Assembly: GCA_949357655.1 (NCBI GenBank)
Contig: CASHTG010000015.1
Coordinates: 3,658,001-3,722,000 of the forward strand
Length of the DNA stretch: 64,000 nt
Source: Parascedosporium putredinis
Taxonomy: Eukaryota > Ascomycota > Sordariomycetes > Microascales > Microascaceae
Reading direction: 5' to 3'
Both the position numbers and the translations under genes were made by a program. Shown in pieces: positions 12,148 through 23,778 of this stretch; the stretch's first letter is position 1; each line of letters starts with the position of its first letter. The notes below the pieces were generated by a model, which saw nothing but the letters and a program-made list of their open reading frames with translations, was not told the DNA's origin and searched no databases.

Positions 12148-15100
12148 TCATCTCGCGCGAGCCCCATCACCGTTCGGAAAGAGCCTGCCTAGATCCCGCT
12201 CACGCACCCACTCCGCGCCCTCCGGAAGCCTAGAAAACACCTCCCACGTGCCTAGCATCGCCGCCGCTCCCGCGATGCTACCGGGACATCCCGGGATCGG
12301 GTTGGCATCCTGCGGCTCGAGCCACAGGCCCGCCGCCTCTAGGATGAAGATGACCGTCAGCAGCACCGCGAGGGCGTACGTCGGCGCGGCTCTCTGCACG
12401 AGCCGTGTGGTCGAGGTGGCCGCCCGCGCCTGGAAAGCTGGAGCGTCCCCTTGGTTCGCATCCCGCGCCCGGGACTGGTGGCTTGACGTCGGCGGCGGGG
12501 GCAATGCAGCGAGAATTTGCGCGCGGAGCAGGGTGTGGCGCTTCTGGATCGCGACGGACATGGTACCGGCATCATCGCTGGTTCCCAAAATTGAGGGGAC
12601 AAAGGCTCTGGAGAAGACCTCGTAGCCCCCGTAGATGTCCTGCACGAGACGGGACGCGAGGTCCACCGGGCGGCCGGTTTGGGGGATGATGGCGGGCGTA
12701 CCCTCGAGGGAGAGACCTGGGCCGCGCATAGTCGCGCTGACGCTCATCTGGGATATCGTCTCGTTGCAGGCCAACGCCGTCGCCCGATAGGTGGGCTGTC
12801 GTCCCCTTTCCATCCCGCAGGTTCCCCACACGTAGTGCACGGTGGCCGCAAGGGCGTCGCCCGTCGTTTTAGAGCGGCACCCTACCGCAACGTATGCAAA
12901 AGAGCCCGCCTCTTCGGAGCTTCTCTCGCTCTCTACGCTTTGGGAACACGTCGGGTCGCCCTCGACGGTTTCCAGGTACTCGCACTCCACATCCGACGCC
13001 TTCCAGCCGGCGCCTAACATGGGCGGCGCGCATTCGAGCTCCGCTCGATATGCGGGCAAGGTCACGGAGAGGCTCTCCCCTCCGCTAGCGAGACAGCGGA
13101 CGCCATTACGACTCTAGGAATTACAAGGCCCTCACGGACCCATGCCGTTTGTTCCGCGCGGCCTGCCAAGGCGGAGTCGGCCCCTGGGAGCTGCACTAGG
13201 GCCGTCGTCCACACCGTTTCCGGGGAGAAGAGCCCTGCGGCGAGGATGGGCCCCACGCGGCCAGGATGGCGGCGGACTTGGTGACGAGCACGCGCCAGTG
13301 ACGACCGCGGACGGCCTTGTATAGGGTGGCAGGGGCGAGCTCGTCCGTGTAGGTCGTGGTCATGCCGCGGCGGAAGTGGGAGCCCGAGAAGATGTCTAGG
13401 AACGGAGCGCCGAAGCGGATCTCGAAGTCAACGGTCCAGAGGTAAACGGCAAGCACCATGAAGAACAGGGCGGGGACGATGGTCCAGGCAGCTGCCTGGG
13501 CCTGCGTGTGCTTGACGTTGCCGAGCCCGCGGTGCTCGTTGGAGTGAGCGATGGTGCCCCAGAGGGCCGCGGCCATGCCAATCGTGATCACCATGCCCGT
13601 GATGCGGACCGCGGGATGCAGGACCAAGGGCCGGTATGCCCCCGTCTCCACAGCCTCCTGGGCACGGGCGGCGCTCCTCCTGCATTCTTCAGGGTCTCGC
13701 CTATCGGGAAGGCAGCTGAAGACGAACCTCTTCATGTACGGTGGAACGGCGGTGTTATCCTCCACCTCGGTGTAAAAGAGACCCTCGAACCTCTCAGCCA
13801 CGGCAGTCGGGTTGGTATGATCGACATGACGGAGCCTGCCGAAAATTCCCGGGCTGCTCTTGAGGAGCCCCGCGGTGGATGCGAGAGAGTTGGGGTTTCT
13901 CGGGGCAACGCCCTGCGAGGGAACTACGAGCGCTAGCCAACCCGCCAGAAGAGCGGTGATGGCGAAAAGCACGGCCATAGTGTGGGCAACGCCCGCGGCG
14001 ACGCGCAGCCTCCTGTCCTCCACAATGATCTCGGCCACCGCGGGAAGTCGGCTCGGGCGCGAAGATTACCGGATCCCCCGTCTCGGTCCTCAGTTCCTGG
14101 ACGGTGAAGAAGCCGGCCGAAAGCACGATTTGCACGATGAGGAGGATGCTCGTAACGATGGGAAGCGCGACGAGGAGATGGCGCCGGGAGACGGCTAGAA
14201 AGAGGGCTTTTGGAAGCCACATGTTGGCGTAGTCGATGAGCAGGGTTTCCGAAGCATCGCGAGGTATGGGGCGGCCCTCTTTGCCGGCGAGGTAGATCCA
14301 AGGGAGGAAGCGGCGGGCCTGGAACTCGACACGAGTCCAGAAAACGGTTGTAAGTGTTAATACTGTTTGATAGAGTTAGCATCAAGAAGAAATATCGAAC
14401 AAGAAGCAGAATTTGCGACGGAAAAGCCTCGAAAATAAGAAGAAGAAAAAAGGAGCAGGGGGCCAATGAAAGACTTACTCGCTGGCGGACCATACATCCA
14501 GAGAGCCCGGCTCCGGCTATTAGTACGACCCAGCCCGTCGCTATTCTCGTCAACACCAGCGAGGATCTCGACAACCACAACCATGGCGAGGAAGATGACG
14601 GCGAAGCCCACAAGGACTCGTTTCGTCAGGTAAACCGGCCTCCAGCTAGCCCCCAGCTCCGCGGCTTCGTCCTCGGCGTCGGTGACCCCGTGCCCGTCCG
14701 CCCTAGAACGCCTTCCTCCTTTTTAGCGGCTAGGCCGCGACTCATGCGGTGCACAATGCCCATGCCAGGGGCATCCCAAGCACGCCTTGCCGAATTCCTG
14801 GAAGTGGCAGCGGCGGCGGGAGGGGCGTAAGGCGTCTCATCCATGTCCAGGAAGGGCACGCCAGCTGCGGCAGCCTCGCGAAGCTCTATAGCCTCGCCCT
14901 CGGAGCGCGTGCGGTTGCGGGTGCGGACGGGCTCGTACTCGGGCTCGACAGTCCCGTAGTGCTCGATGATGGGCGAGACCGGGGTCCGGTCCGTGACGGA
15001 GTGAGTCGGTCTACTCCTCCGGATACTGGCTGAAGCGGGACCTGGGGTGGACATTGGGGAGACGGTAGGATGTGATGATGCGGGCGTCGGAGGTGTAGCC

Positions 15101-15186
15101 GTCCGGGGAGCAGGCGCCGCCGGGCGGTTGGCATCCCAATATATCGTCCGAGGGGATTCCTCAAAGAGCGGGCGTTGGGGTGACAT
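12148..15186 (-). CDS. DUF3433-family multi-pass membrane protein (frameshifted in assembly)
   Basis: Exons on the minus strand are 14479..15186 and 12148..14362 (116-nt intron). An in-frame ATG at 15255 is an alternative start, but MSPQRPLFEE at 15186 looks better. Allowing for four shifts (near 14630, near 14045, at GGGCCCC 13248-13254 and at CCCC 13077-13080) the protein is about 974 residues. About 180 disordered residues come first. Then follows FYLTKRVLVGFAVIFLAMVV, a membrane segment, and YGPPAILTLTTVFWTRVEFQARRFLPW. The next segment, LPKALFLAVSRRHLLVALP with a second membrane helix, is typical of DUF3433. A second copy (LYKAVRGRHWRVLVTKSAAI) follows about 300 residues later, giving the usual two-repeat layout, with two more hydrophobic segments (around 13950 and 12340) and a Cys-containing, probably extracytosolic, domain between. 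The family is restricted to fungi and has no known function; a surface or endomembrane location is inferred. Confidence 0.85.
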
Positions 15187-18100
15187 TTCATGTGTGGAGA
15201 GATCTAGATCGTGAGGGAGGAAGAGAGAGAGAGAGAGAGAGGAAATGAAAGACAAGAGGGAAGAGGGGTTCGAGGCCGGGAAAGGCTTAGTTCCTCTCTT
15301 CTCTCGATCTTTTACTTGGTGCCCCGTCCCTGCTTCTCGCGTTAATACCTAGGGTGCTATTTCGAAGTGGCTTTTGGTCTGACTGAAAGATTGTTGGCGA
15401 TTGCCTGTTGCGCGAGTTTTGCCTTGCAATGTCGTATGATGAAGACGGAAGTGAGGTTGCAGGTGGAGGTGGCCAACGTCCACCTCGAAAGAGCTGGGAT
15501 GAGCAGAAGAGGAGCAGTATTAGTCGTCGAAGGAAGTGGTGGCGGATCGAGCAACCCAGCGATCCATTTCCGAAAAGAAAATCGCCTCTTTGATGCGTAA
15601 ACGTTTCGCAAAGAATTAATCCTTTTCCCTCCGTTCCAAAATCTAGGTGAATTACGCCGTGAATTGCCTATCGCGAGAAGAGTTGAAGAGATTGAAAGGG
15701 AATTAGAGGAAATAGCGGGTCGCGGGAGGCGAGGTAGGGAGTGAAAGAGTGTCGTTCGTTGTTGAGGTCTTCTCACGCAATGTCACAAAAGCAAGATGGG
15801 TCCACCGGGGCGAGGCCAAGGATTAAAGGGAAACAGATCTAAGTGCGAAGGAATGACAATGAGCCACGAGATAGTAACCATTGAAAGAGTAGATTGATTG
15901 AAATGCACCATGAACCATGAACCACCCCCGACGTGGACCGCCCCTTCCCCTTCCCCTCCGCCTCCGCCTCGGCGAGTCACTCTGATTCAACCGAAAGGGC
16001 GGCAGAAAAAAAAAGAAGGAGCAAGGGTTGTCTTTTCCGCTCTTGTCCCCCCTCCCTTCTCGCCATCACGCCTCTCACCCCGGATTCAGATTCAGATTCC
16101 CTGTTCGACTTTTCCCGTCCTCTTACAGCGTCCAGGAACCGAGCCAGAGAACGGACTCGATGTGACATGGGAGGCATGGGAGGCATGGGAGGGGAGCAGA
16201 ACAACCGGGTTCGGCTGGGCTGGATGAATGAAGCAGAGTGTCCCTTGCTTTTTCCCTTGCATTCACGCTTCTTTTCCACTCATGCGCACTAAATTCGAGT
16301 GTGTGCCCTCTGAGCCTCTCCCTAGTGCAATCTCACTTGATTTGGCCAAATTCCTCGATCCTTCGAATTTCTGGGAGAATCAACCGATCCATCTAAATGG
16401 AGACGAGCGCCGGAGGAATGACCGCCCGCCCCGCCAACCCGCCCGCCCTCAAATCACCTTGAGTGCCCTCAAGGCGAAGAGGAATGGCTGCTAGGAGGCG
16501 TGCACAACAGTTGAGTAGAGAAGGAAGAAAAGAAGGAAAGAAAGCAAAAGGCGAATCAGGGTCGAGAGGGCACAGCCATCCGTCCGTCCTTCCACTCGGC
16601 GCCTCTCTCCCAATCCGCCTTGACATGATTTCAATTAAGCAAGCCTGATCCTGGTCCATCTTGATTTTGTTCCGCGCGCGCGCGACATGTATCTCTCCGA
16701 GGCCCGAAATGAGTGGGGGTTTTTTTTTTTTTTTTTCTCTCTCTCTCTCTCGAAAAAGAAAAAAGAAATCAAGCAAAGATGGAGAGAGAATGGCATGTTA
16801 CATGATAGCGTTGCCAGATTGTGCGCATGGTTTCTTTTGCCGCCCACGATGAGCGAGCCATGAAAAGAGACGGATCAAAATTGATGGGAGTAGACAAGGA
16901 CAAGGGTCTCTTCAGTGAGAGGAGGTTTGGAAACCGTGGGTCCCTGCGAGGCTGTTATTGTTTCGTGCTGACATGGAAGGGAACAACCCTCCGCATACAA
17001 CCCGAAATGTTTAGACGCATGCATCTTGGGATATAAAACATCGAGTTCCGCCCCAGGTGATTGGGTGGGATTCCAAGTTGGGCGAGGAGGAGAGATACAA
17101 AGAGGGGAAAAGGGAGCGAACAACCAGACGGATGTCGAGAAAGACGGGAAAAAAAGAGGGTCTGAGGTCTGGGGGAATCGAGCTTTGATGAACGATGCTA
17201 CCCTTCCATCTGCACGAGGGACAGGCCTTCGAAACACAACATCAAGCCGCCATACCCAGAGAAGGGGGCTGTGAGAGCCAAGGGTGGGTTTAATGTCGGA
17301 CAGGATCGCCATCGCCATTCCTCTACGAGGAGCGCACTAACAGCTTTTGCGCCAGGGCATGGCTCATCATTATTAGTCACGATGCATGCGGGCACCGTCG
17401 GAAAACAAGAGAACATTGAGAGGGGGCGTGACAAGGTGGCTCTCCACGTGCATGTTGTGCTTGTCGGCGTCTTGTGCGTCCAATCTACTTTTGTAGTAAT
17501 CACGGCACAGGCTTATTCTCTCGCCGTCCGAAACGTCAGCGAGGCAGTCACGATGATTAGCGAGCCTCGCATGGCTACGCCTATACCGAGGTAGCCGTGG
17601 AGTAACTCAAATCAGCATCAGCGCCAGCAGGACGGGGCACGCCATGCTACTTCGTAGCTTTGTTCTGCGCTGCGCAACTTGATCCCCGACACGACCGCCA
17701 CACGATGGATCTCAATCCCTCGCCTCTCAGATTTTTATAGAGGCCAGTAAAACTTGGCCAATGGATCGCTACAAGGAGTCTTGGAGACCATGCTGGCCAC
17801 GTGCAGGTCAAGTGAGCCCGACTCTCCTTTGCTTTCCTCTTCTTCTTTTGCTTTATCACATGTACCCTTCATAGAATAGAGATCGCTCATGGGCAACAAT
17901 ACTGGCCAAGACCCGTAGCGCCTCCGACGTCGTCCAGGGCCGTTGAGCTGGAGCATCTGATGTTATGGTGGTCCCCTGTCTATTTTTAGCGCACATGAAC
18001 AGAGCTTGAGCAGAGTCTCTATTGAGGCCTGCCTCCACTGATTGACACCAATACACCTCGTGCACAGCACAGGATCCTAAAACCAGAAAGAAACAAGAAA

Positions 18101-19736
18101 CGGACGGTGGCGGTACCAACCAACCAACAGAAAGGAAGAGAAAAAAAGAAAATAAGAGGTGAAAGAAGAGGGCAAAGGAAAAAGAAAAACCTCACCAGAT
18201 GACATCAAAAGCGCGCGGGCCAAGGGGCAAGGAGAAATCTTGAAGGCACGAAAAAGGCCGAATGAGACGCTGTTCCGCATTGCAGCCAATCTAACACAAA
18301 CGACGAGGTCAACACGTCCAATGGCTGAAACCAAGGCTGACTCCCCTCCTCCTCGTCCCCTTGCCCTGGTTTCTTGTCGACGGCGCTCTTCTGGTGATAC
18401 TATCCGTAGGCAGTCGTCCAGATCAGAAAAAGAAAGAAAGAAAGAAAAGGAAGGAGAATGAGGAAGATTGGATCCCCGTCAACTGTGAATCGGCGATACG
18501 GTTTCGGCTTCGCCTCCGTCACCACCGGAATCCGAATTTATCGAGAACTGTGCGCTCTGCCCACATATGTACGTGAGAAATTACTGTATATAAATGAAAT
18601 TCGCCAACGGGAATAGTCCTATCAACTCCAAATTACAGTAAACGCGCAAAAGTGAGTGTCCGCAGACAAACGGCCCAGGTGTTAGTCCATGCATCTTAAG
18701 CCCGGCAGCCTCGCCTTCATCACACCACAAGCCCCTGTATCCACGAAGGAGTTCCAGCAACCCAGAAAAAAATTCGACACAAGAAAGACAGGAGCAAAAA
18801 ACAGGGGGTAAAGGTCCGGGCCTGAGAAATGCTAAGCCAATCCCCTCACAGCCGGCATCCCAAATCGAAGCCTGATCGGTGGAAACCTCGGGAGCCAAAG
18901 AGGGAACAGGAAGGTGAAGGATTTTGTTTCTCTGGCGCGCGACCAGGGTTTCCTAATCGTGGCGGTTCCGCTGCTCCTCGTGCGCCGCGCCCCTCCCCAC
19001 CGGAAAGAAGAAGGGGGTGGATGGGGGTACTCCGTTGCATCGTGCGTGCACATGGGAGCATTTTGGGCGGACATTTCCAAATATCACGGTCCCAAGTACG
19101 AGGCTGCAAATCAGATCACGAAGACGCAAAAGCCGGAGAGGGAAGATGGGGAAAAAGAAAAAGGCCACCTGGTGCACGATATGACTCGATTTGGATTACG
19201 GACTTGGTCACGGAGCACCTGTGAGAGTCCAGCGGGCATGGGAAACCTAGAAATTTGGGAGCAGCTCAAGAACCTAGAAGAACTAGATAAGAAGTTGGTG
19301 ATGTCTGTCAGTCACACGAAGCCGCACAAGTCAAGTTATATATCAATGTGTGTTGATAAAAGGAAAAGGAAAAAAGAACTATTCAAGAACATGAAGGAGT
19401 GAACAAGGTTAATGTTGCCGATCAGAAATCTTTCCTTTCGCGAATACAGCCAAACGAAAACGGTGTAGAAATGTGGATTCCACCACGAAATGGCATAGGC
19501 TTCAGGTACCTATCAAGGGCGCGAGGGCACTGATGAGAGCAGATGCAGATCAAGGAAAAGATAAAAGAGAGACGGATGGGTCGGAGTGAAACAATATAAA
19601 GAAAAAAATGAAATCTGAAATCCCGACACAAATAGGTAAAATCACAGGCACACGTACATACAACACACACACTGTCACCGCCCCTCCTACTCCTTCACCC
19701 CTTCTCACCCCTCCTCCCCTTGAACTCCTCTTCCAA
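15187..19736. other. Spacer: DUF3433 promoter side and RBR ligase 3' side
   Basis: This 4.5 kb region lies upstream of the DUF3433 gene and downstream of the RBR ligase gene. It holds a (GA)n run at about 15223-15241 just before the DUF3433 start, GGGAGGCAT repeated three times near 16168-16193, a T-run followed by (CT)n at about 16717-16751, and GAAA repeats near 18428-18445. No frame resembles a known protein and no RNA gene was seen. Confidence 0.5.
16717..16751 (+). repeat. Poly-T run followed by (CT)n microsatellite
   Basis: A run of about 17 T is followed directly by roughly eight CT units. This is simple-sequence DNA with no coding potential. Confidence 0.8.
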
Positions 19737-22700
19737 TTACAACCCTCTTGTGCCGTCTTCTCCGTCCTCCCGGCCCCCTCTAAAAGGCAGTCGCTGCCTC
19801 GGGGGCATCGGAGCAGGAGTGGCCTGCTCGACCTCTGGGGAACCGGGTTCAACATAATTCCTCCACTCATACACACGATCCATTCCCCGGCCTAGCCCAG
19901 TTAATCCCGCCATCATTGACCGCGGCGTTATGCCCTCGTCCGAGTGCCGTCTCCGGTGCGTCATCATCTCCGGGGCCGCCCCATACTCGTGCCGCCCCCA
20001 TTACCCCGCCCGGCACCCGCCATCCTCCCGCCGCCTCTGAGCATGGAGGCGAAGGCCTCTTCGTCTCCCGTGTGCCTCCTCATCAGAGGCGCAGGAACTG
20101 GCGGTGCCTGCGGTACCTGCGGCACCGGTGGTGGCATCATGCCCATGTGAGGCGGAGGAACAGCTCCGGGCGGTAGGCCATGAGCGACGCCGTGAAGTGG
20201 GCCCATGCCCATCAGTGGCGACAGGGTGCCGGCGGGAACGAGTGGTTGATATGCGGCATGTGGTGGAGCGACTGGAGAGGTGGCACCTGGTTTGCCCGCT
20301 GCGGCGAAAATCTGTCCGCGAGCCGCCGGTCAAAGTGTGACGACCGGCTGCCTCGGGCCCTGTTTACTTCCGAAACGTAGTCCGCCGTCTTGGCCACCCC
20401 TCGGTCGAAGCCATGGCTGTGCGATAGTGCAACCCCGGACGGTTCATAACCATGGGGCACTGTTGGCGGCGCTGGTGGCACAATAGTGCCCCCCTCATGT
20501 AATCGTCTGCGCCGCCCTTCCTTCGCCTCCTTCTGGGACTGAGACCCAGGCTCTCTTCAAAAGCGCCAGGCGGTCTTCTATAGTCATCATCGTCATCATA
20601 GTCGTAGCCGTCATCATCGTCTTCTTCGTCTACTTCTTCTTCATGATCATCATGGTGAGGGTGATGGTGATGGTGGTGGCGGCGCAGCTGCTGCTCGTCC
20701 TCCTCCATCATCCCATGGTGATAGTCGGGCTCAAACATGTCCCGCGACCCAAAAACGTCCCGCGGGCGCAGGCGATCGCGCTCGCGCTCGCGATAGCGCC
20801 GATCGGGCGTAACAGGGATCCGGTCAAACCTTGAAGCCAGGTCCCGGTCATGGTGTTCGTACACGGAGTGGGCCGAATACCCCACCGGCACCTCGTCTTC
20901 CAATTCCAGGTCGCTGGCCCCTCGCCGCCCAAGTGGTGGGGCCGTGAGCGGCGGGATAAACCTAGATCCATTTCGGTGCGTCGGTGTCATTGGGAAGGTC
21001 TCCGACCGAGCTAGCATTGGGACGGGGACGGAGTGATAGTCGTCGTAGCCCTCTACAGGTTCATTGCTGGAAAATGCACATTCGCAGGTTTTCCATCGTT
21101 CGCCGCATATCATACAGAACTGGGCACCACATCGGCTGTGAAATAATGTGCGAGGTTAGCACTTGATGTATGAGGTGTCATCATGTCATGCCACATGACG
21201 GAAGCATAAGCCGCGTGGCAGGCGGGGAACATGAGGCGCCAAAAGCGTCAAAGCTTTGGGAATTTTGGCAGGCACTCTTGAGGGGTGGTGTGGTAAAAAA
21301 AAAAAAAAGGTGGTGAGATAGGCGGCAGAGAGTAAAAGGGAGGGCGGTTGATTTTGGGGAGAAAGCCAAGGGGTGGGCAAGGAGGCAAAGGTATTGGTAG
21401 GGAAGAGCGAAATGGTATGGGTGGGTGTAAGGCGGAAGGGCTTCTGATTATGCAGATAAGGGGAGGCGGCGTAAGGACAGGCAGGTGAAGACAGAGAGGA
21501 AAGGGAGGGAGGGGGAAGGTAGGAGGCGAGGCGAGGGAGGGATATGTGTGGTCCGCCTCAAACCATTTTCATTCGACGAGATCTTACCAAGTCATGTGGT
21601 TACAGCCCTCCTTCAGCTCAACCATCGCTCTGCACCTGTAGCACTGCTGCCAGCCCTGCGCATTGGCCTGTTCATGGGCCTGGTTTGTAGCCTCGTCGTG
21701 CGGGCACTCCCGCGATGCGTGCCATTTGCCTCTGCAAGTTGTGCAGACCTTGGTGTTGCAGCGTCCGCATCTGCCCATGGCACGGTTACCCTCCCGCGAT
21801 ATCTGCTCCGGCTTGATCCACGCTCCGCATTTTCGCGCCGGGCAGTACAGCCGGTTCCGAGTGGAATGCTCTACAAACTTATGATTCCAAACATGTTTAA
21901 AGTCCTTGTCGAAGAGGTGGTCCACATGCTTCAGCGGTATGATTTCCTCGCAGCACTTGGGCGGCATATACTGAGAATCTGTGACCGATAACTTGAAGTT
22001 CCGCTTTAGGCACGGGAAGCACACACAGTGCTGGCATTTCAGCCTAGCGGTCTTGCGCTCTGGCAATTCATCAAAGCAGATAGCACAGTTTTCTCTAGAG
22101 CGGCAGCATGCGCGTGAGAGGCATCATGATTAGCGAGCTTGACATCGAGGAGAAAAACTCAGAGTCTTGGTCTACTGGCCGCAGTGCTCGGTCGGTAGGT
22201 ATGGTAGATGGGGAGGGGACCAAGCTAAAATGCTTCTTAAAGAGAAGAGACAAGTGCAACGATACAAGAGCTCGGAAGTGGGAGCAGAAGAGAGGTGGGG
22301 CGGTGGAAACAAAACCGATGAAAGGAAAGAAGGAATGACTCACAGCCTATCGGGTCTATCGTAGAATCCCTTGGCCGATCGGGGCATGTACGAGTCGAGG
22401 AATGAGGATCGGCGAGGGGGCGATGTGGTGAAGCTAGCCGCATGGTGTCCGCCATGTGTATTGGATCTCCTAACAGACGGCTTAACATGGACGATGTCCG
22501 AGCCGTGACCCCTCCTCCAAGAAGATCTAGCCAGGTAGTCAGCATCAAGGGTAGGGTAGGGGTAGAGCAAAGGGTGGGGGAAGGTAGAAACGCTCGGGGC
22601 GAAGAGGTAGGTCGAAACGCCGAAGCTGAGGCGATGGATGGGATGAGGGTCGCTAACCTTCTAGTGGGAGGGTAAGCGGCCAGCGGATCCTCAGGCATGG

Positions 22701-23778
22701 GAAGGTCGGAGAACCGGTGTTGAATTGTGGGGGCTCGAAGCCGCGACGGCGAGCGGGCTCGAAGGGCTGTCTCGTCCTCTTCAAACCAGTCGTTTCGTCG
22801 CCTCGCTGGTCTTGATACAGATCGAGCCCTAGACCTTGAGCGGAGTCTAGACCTCGAGCTCAGCCTAGAACGAGAGCGGAGTCTGGATCTGGAACGAAGC
22901 CTTGCCGCGAGTTGGCGTGAATGGGCGCCCTCGTTTTCTTCTTCTTCCTCCTCAGTTTCCTCGTCCTCCTCTTCTGTTCCTTCGCCGTGATCTTCTTCGC
23001 CTTCGTTCTCTTCTTCCTCTTCCTCGTCGTCGTCGTCTTCGTCGTCGTCGTTCTCTTCAATATCGGGCACCAACGTCACTTTAGGCTTAGACTGGTACCT
23101 TATATTGCTAGGCTCCCGAGGGTTGTATTGTTGACGAGTTCTCGCCCGGGAGCGGCGAGCGTCGTCTTCTGCACTACGGTTAGGTCGTTGGTGTTTCTGT
23201 TGTTGCTGTTGGGGTTGCTGCTGCTGCTGCTGCTGATGCTGCTGTGGGCGATGGGGTTGTCTCCGGTGCAGTGGTTGATCATCACCCTGGCTGGAGGGAG
23301 TCCACTGGGATCCGTGATCAGAATCGGACACAGAAGTGTGCGAAGAACGTTTCGAATTAGATGTCGAGACGTGGTAGCGAGGCGAAGCCGCCATATAATC
23401 TTTTCTAGAACTTCTACGGCTATCCGTGCCCGACGTGTGTTGGTCATTGAGCAAGGGGTCCCTTCGCTTCTTGTCTGTGGGCGCCGTGGCAGAAGCAGCA
23501 GACGTGGAGGTAGCAGGAGGCCGGCGGGCTAGGGACATGACTGTGTTGGACTTCGGGGGCGGTGCCATGGACGGCTGGTGGCTACGTCGACCAGATGAAG
23601 GTTTGGCTCCACTGTTTTCTCCCATTTCTTGTTTCGCCGTTCGATCCCTGTAATGCGCAGGTTGACGACGATGATTACTTCCCGCACTCCAATCATTCTC
23701 GCCTGGTGGAGAAGGTCTACGTTGATTCCGTCTTCGGCTGGTCCGCCTGTCAACTCCGTCGTCGTCAGGGAAAGCCAT
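19737..23778 (-). CDS. RBR-type (RING1-IBR-RING2) E3 ubiquitin ligase with long low-complexity arms
   Basis: Minus-strand exons are 22658..23778, 22344..22526, 21588..22094 and 19737..21135. Allowing for three one-base losses in the last exon (CCCCCC 20489-20494, around 20300-20325, CCCCC 19995-19999) the protein is about 1070 residues. Residues 1-436 are disordered: a Gln run (~178-195), a Glu/Asp block (~241-284) and Arg-Ser repeats (~294-323). RING1 starts at CAICFDELPE (~438) with KCQHCVCFPCL; the IBR holds RLYCPARKCGAW, RCGRCNTKVCTTCRGKWH and CPHDE; RING2 runs from QCYRCRAMVELKEGCNHMTC through RCGAQFCMICGERWKTCEC. Such enzymes take ubiquitin onto a RING2 cysteine, here the Cys of HMTC (~604), before passing it to substrate. 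The codon of that Cys is split by the third intron (TG|C). The tail holds His, Asp/Glu and Pro-rich segments and ends in a conserved-looking block (MMTHRRRHSDEG, WRNYVEPG). Substrate unknown. Confidence 0.9.
22790..22912 (-). repeat. Imperfect tandem repeat encoding Arg-Ser dipeptides
   Basis: Within exon 1 of the RBR gene, diverged repeat units code for Leu-Arg-Ser-Arg-Ser-Arg and variants. It is a coding minisatellite and may vary in length between strains. Confidence 0.65.
23208..23252 (-). repeat. CAG-rich polyglutamine-coding tract
   Basis: Short CAG/CAA runs within exon 1 of the RBR gene encode an interrupted Gln stretch (Gln runs broken by Pro, Lys and His). It is a simple coding repeat prone to length change. 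Confidence 0.75.

Noticed and set aside
22921..23532. + strand frame rich in Phe, Leu and Val that looks like a membrane protein
   Set aside because: Antisense image of the Glu-, Gln- and Arg-rich part of the RBR ligase.
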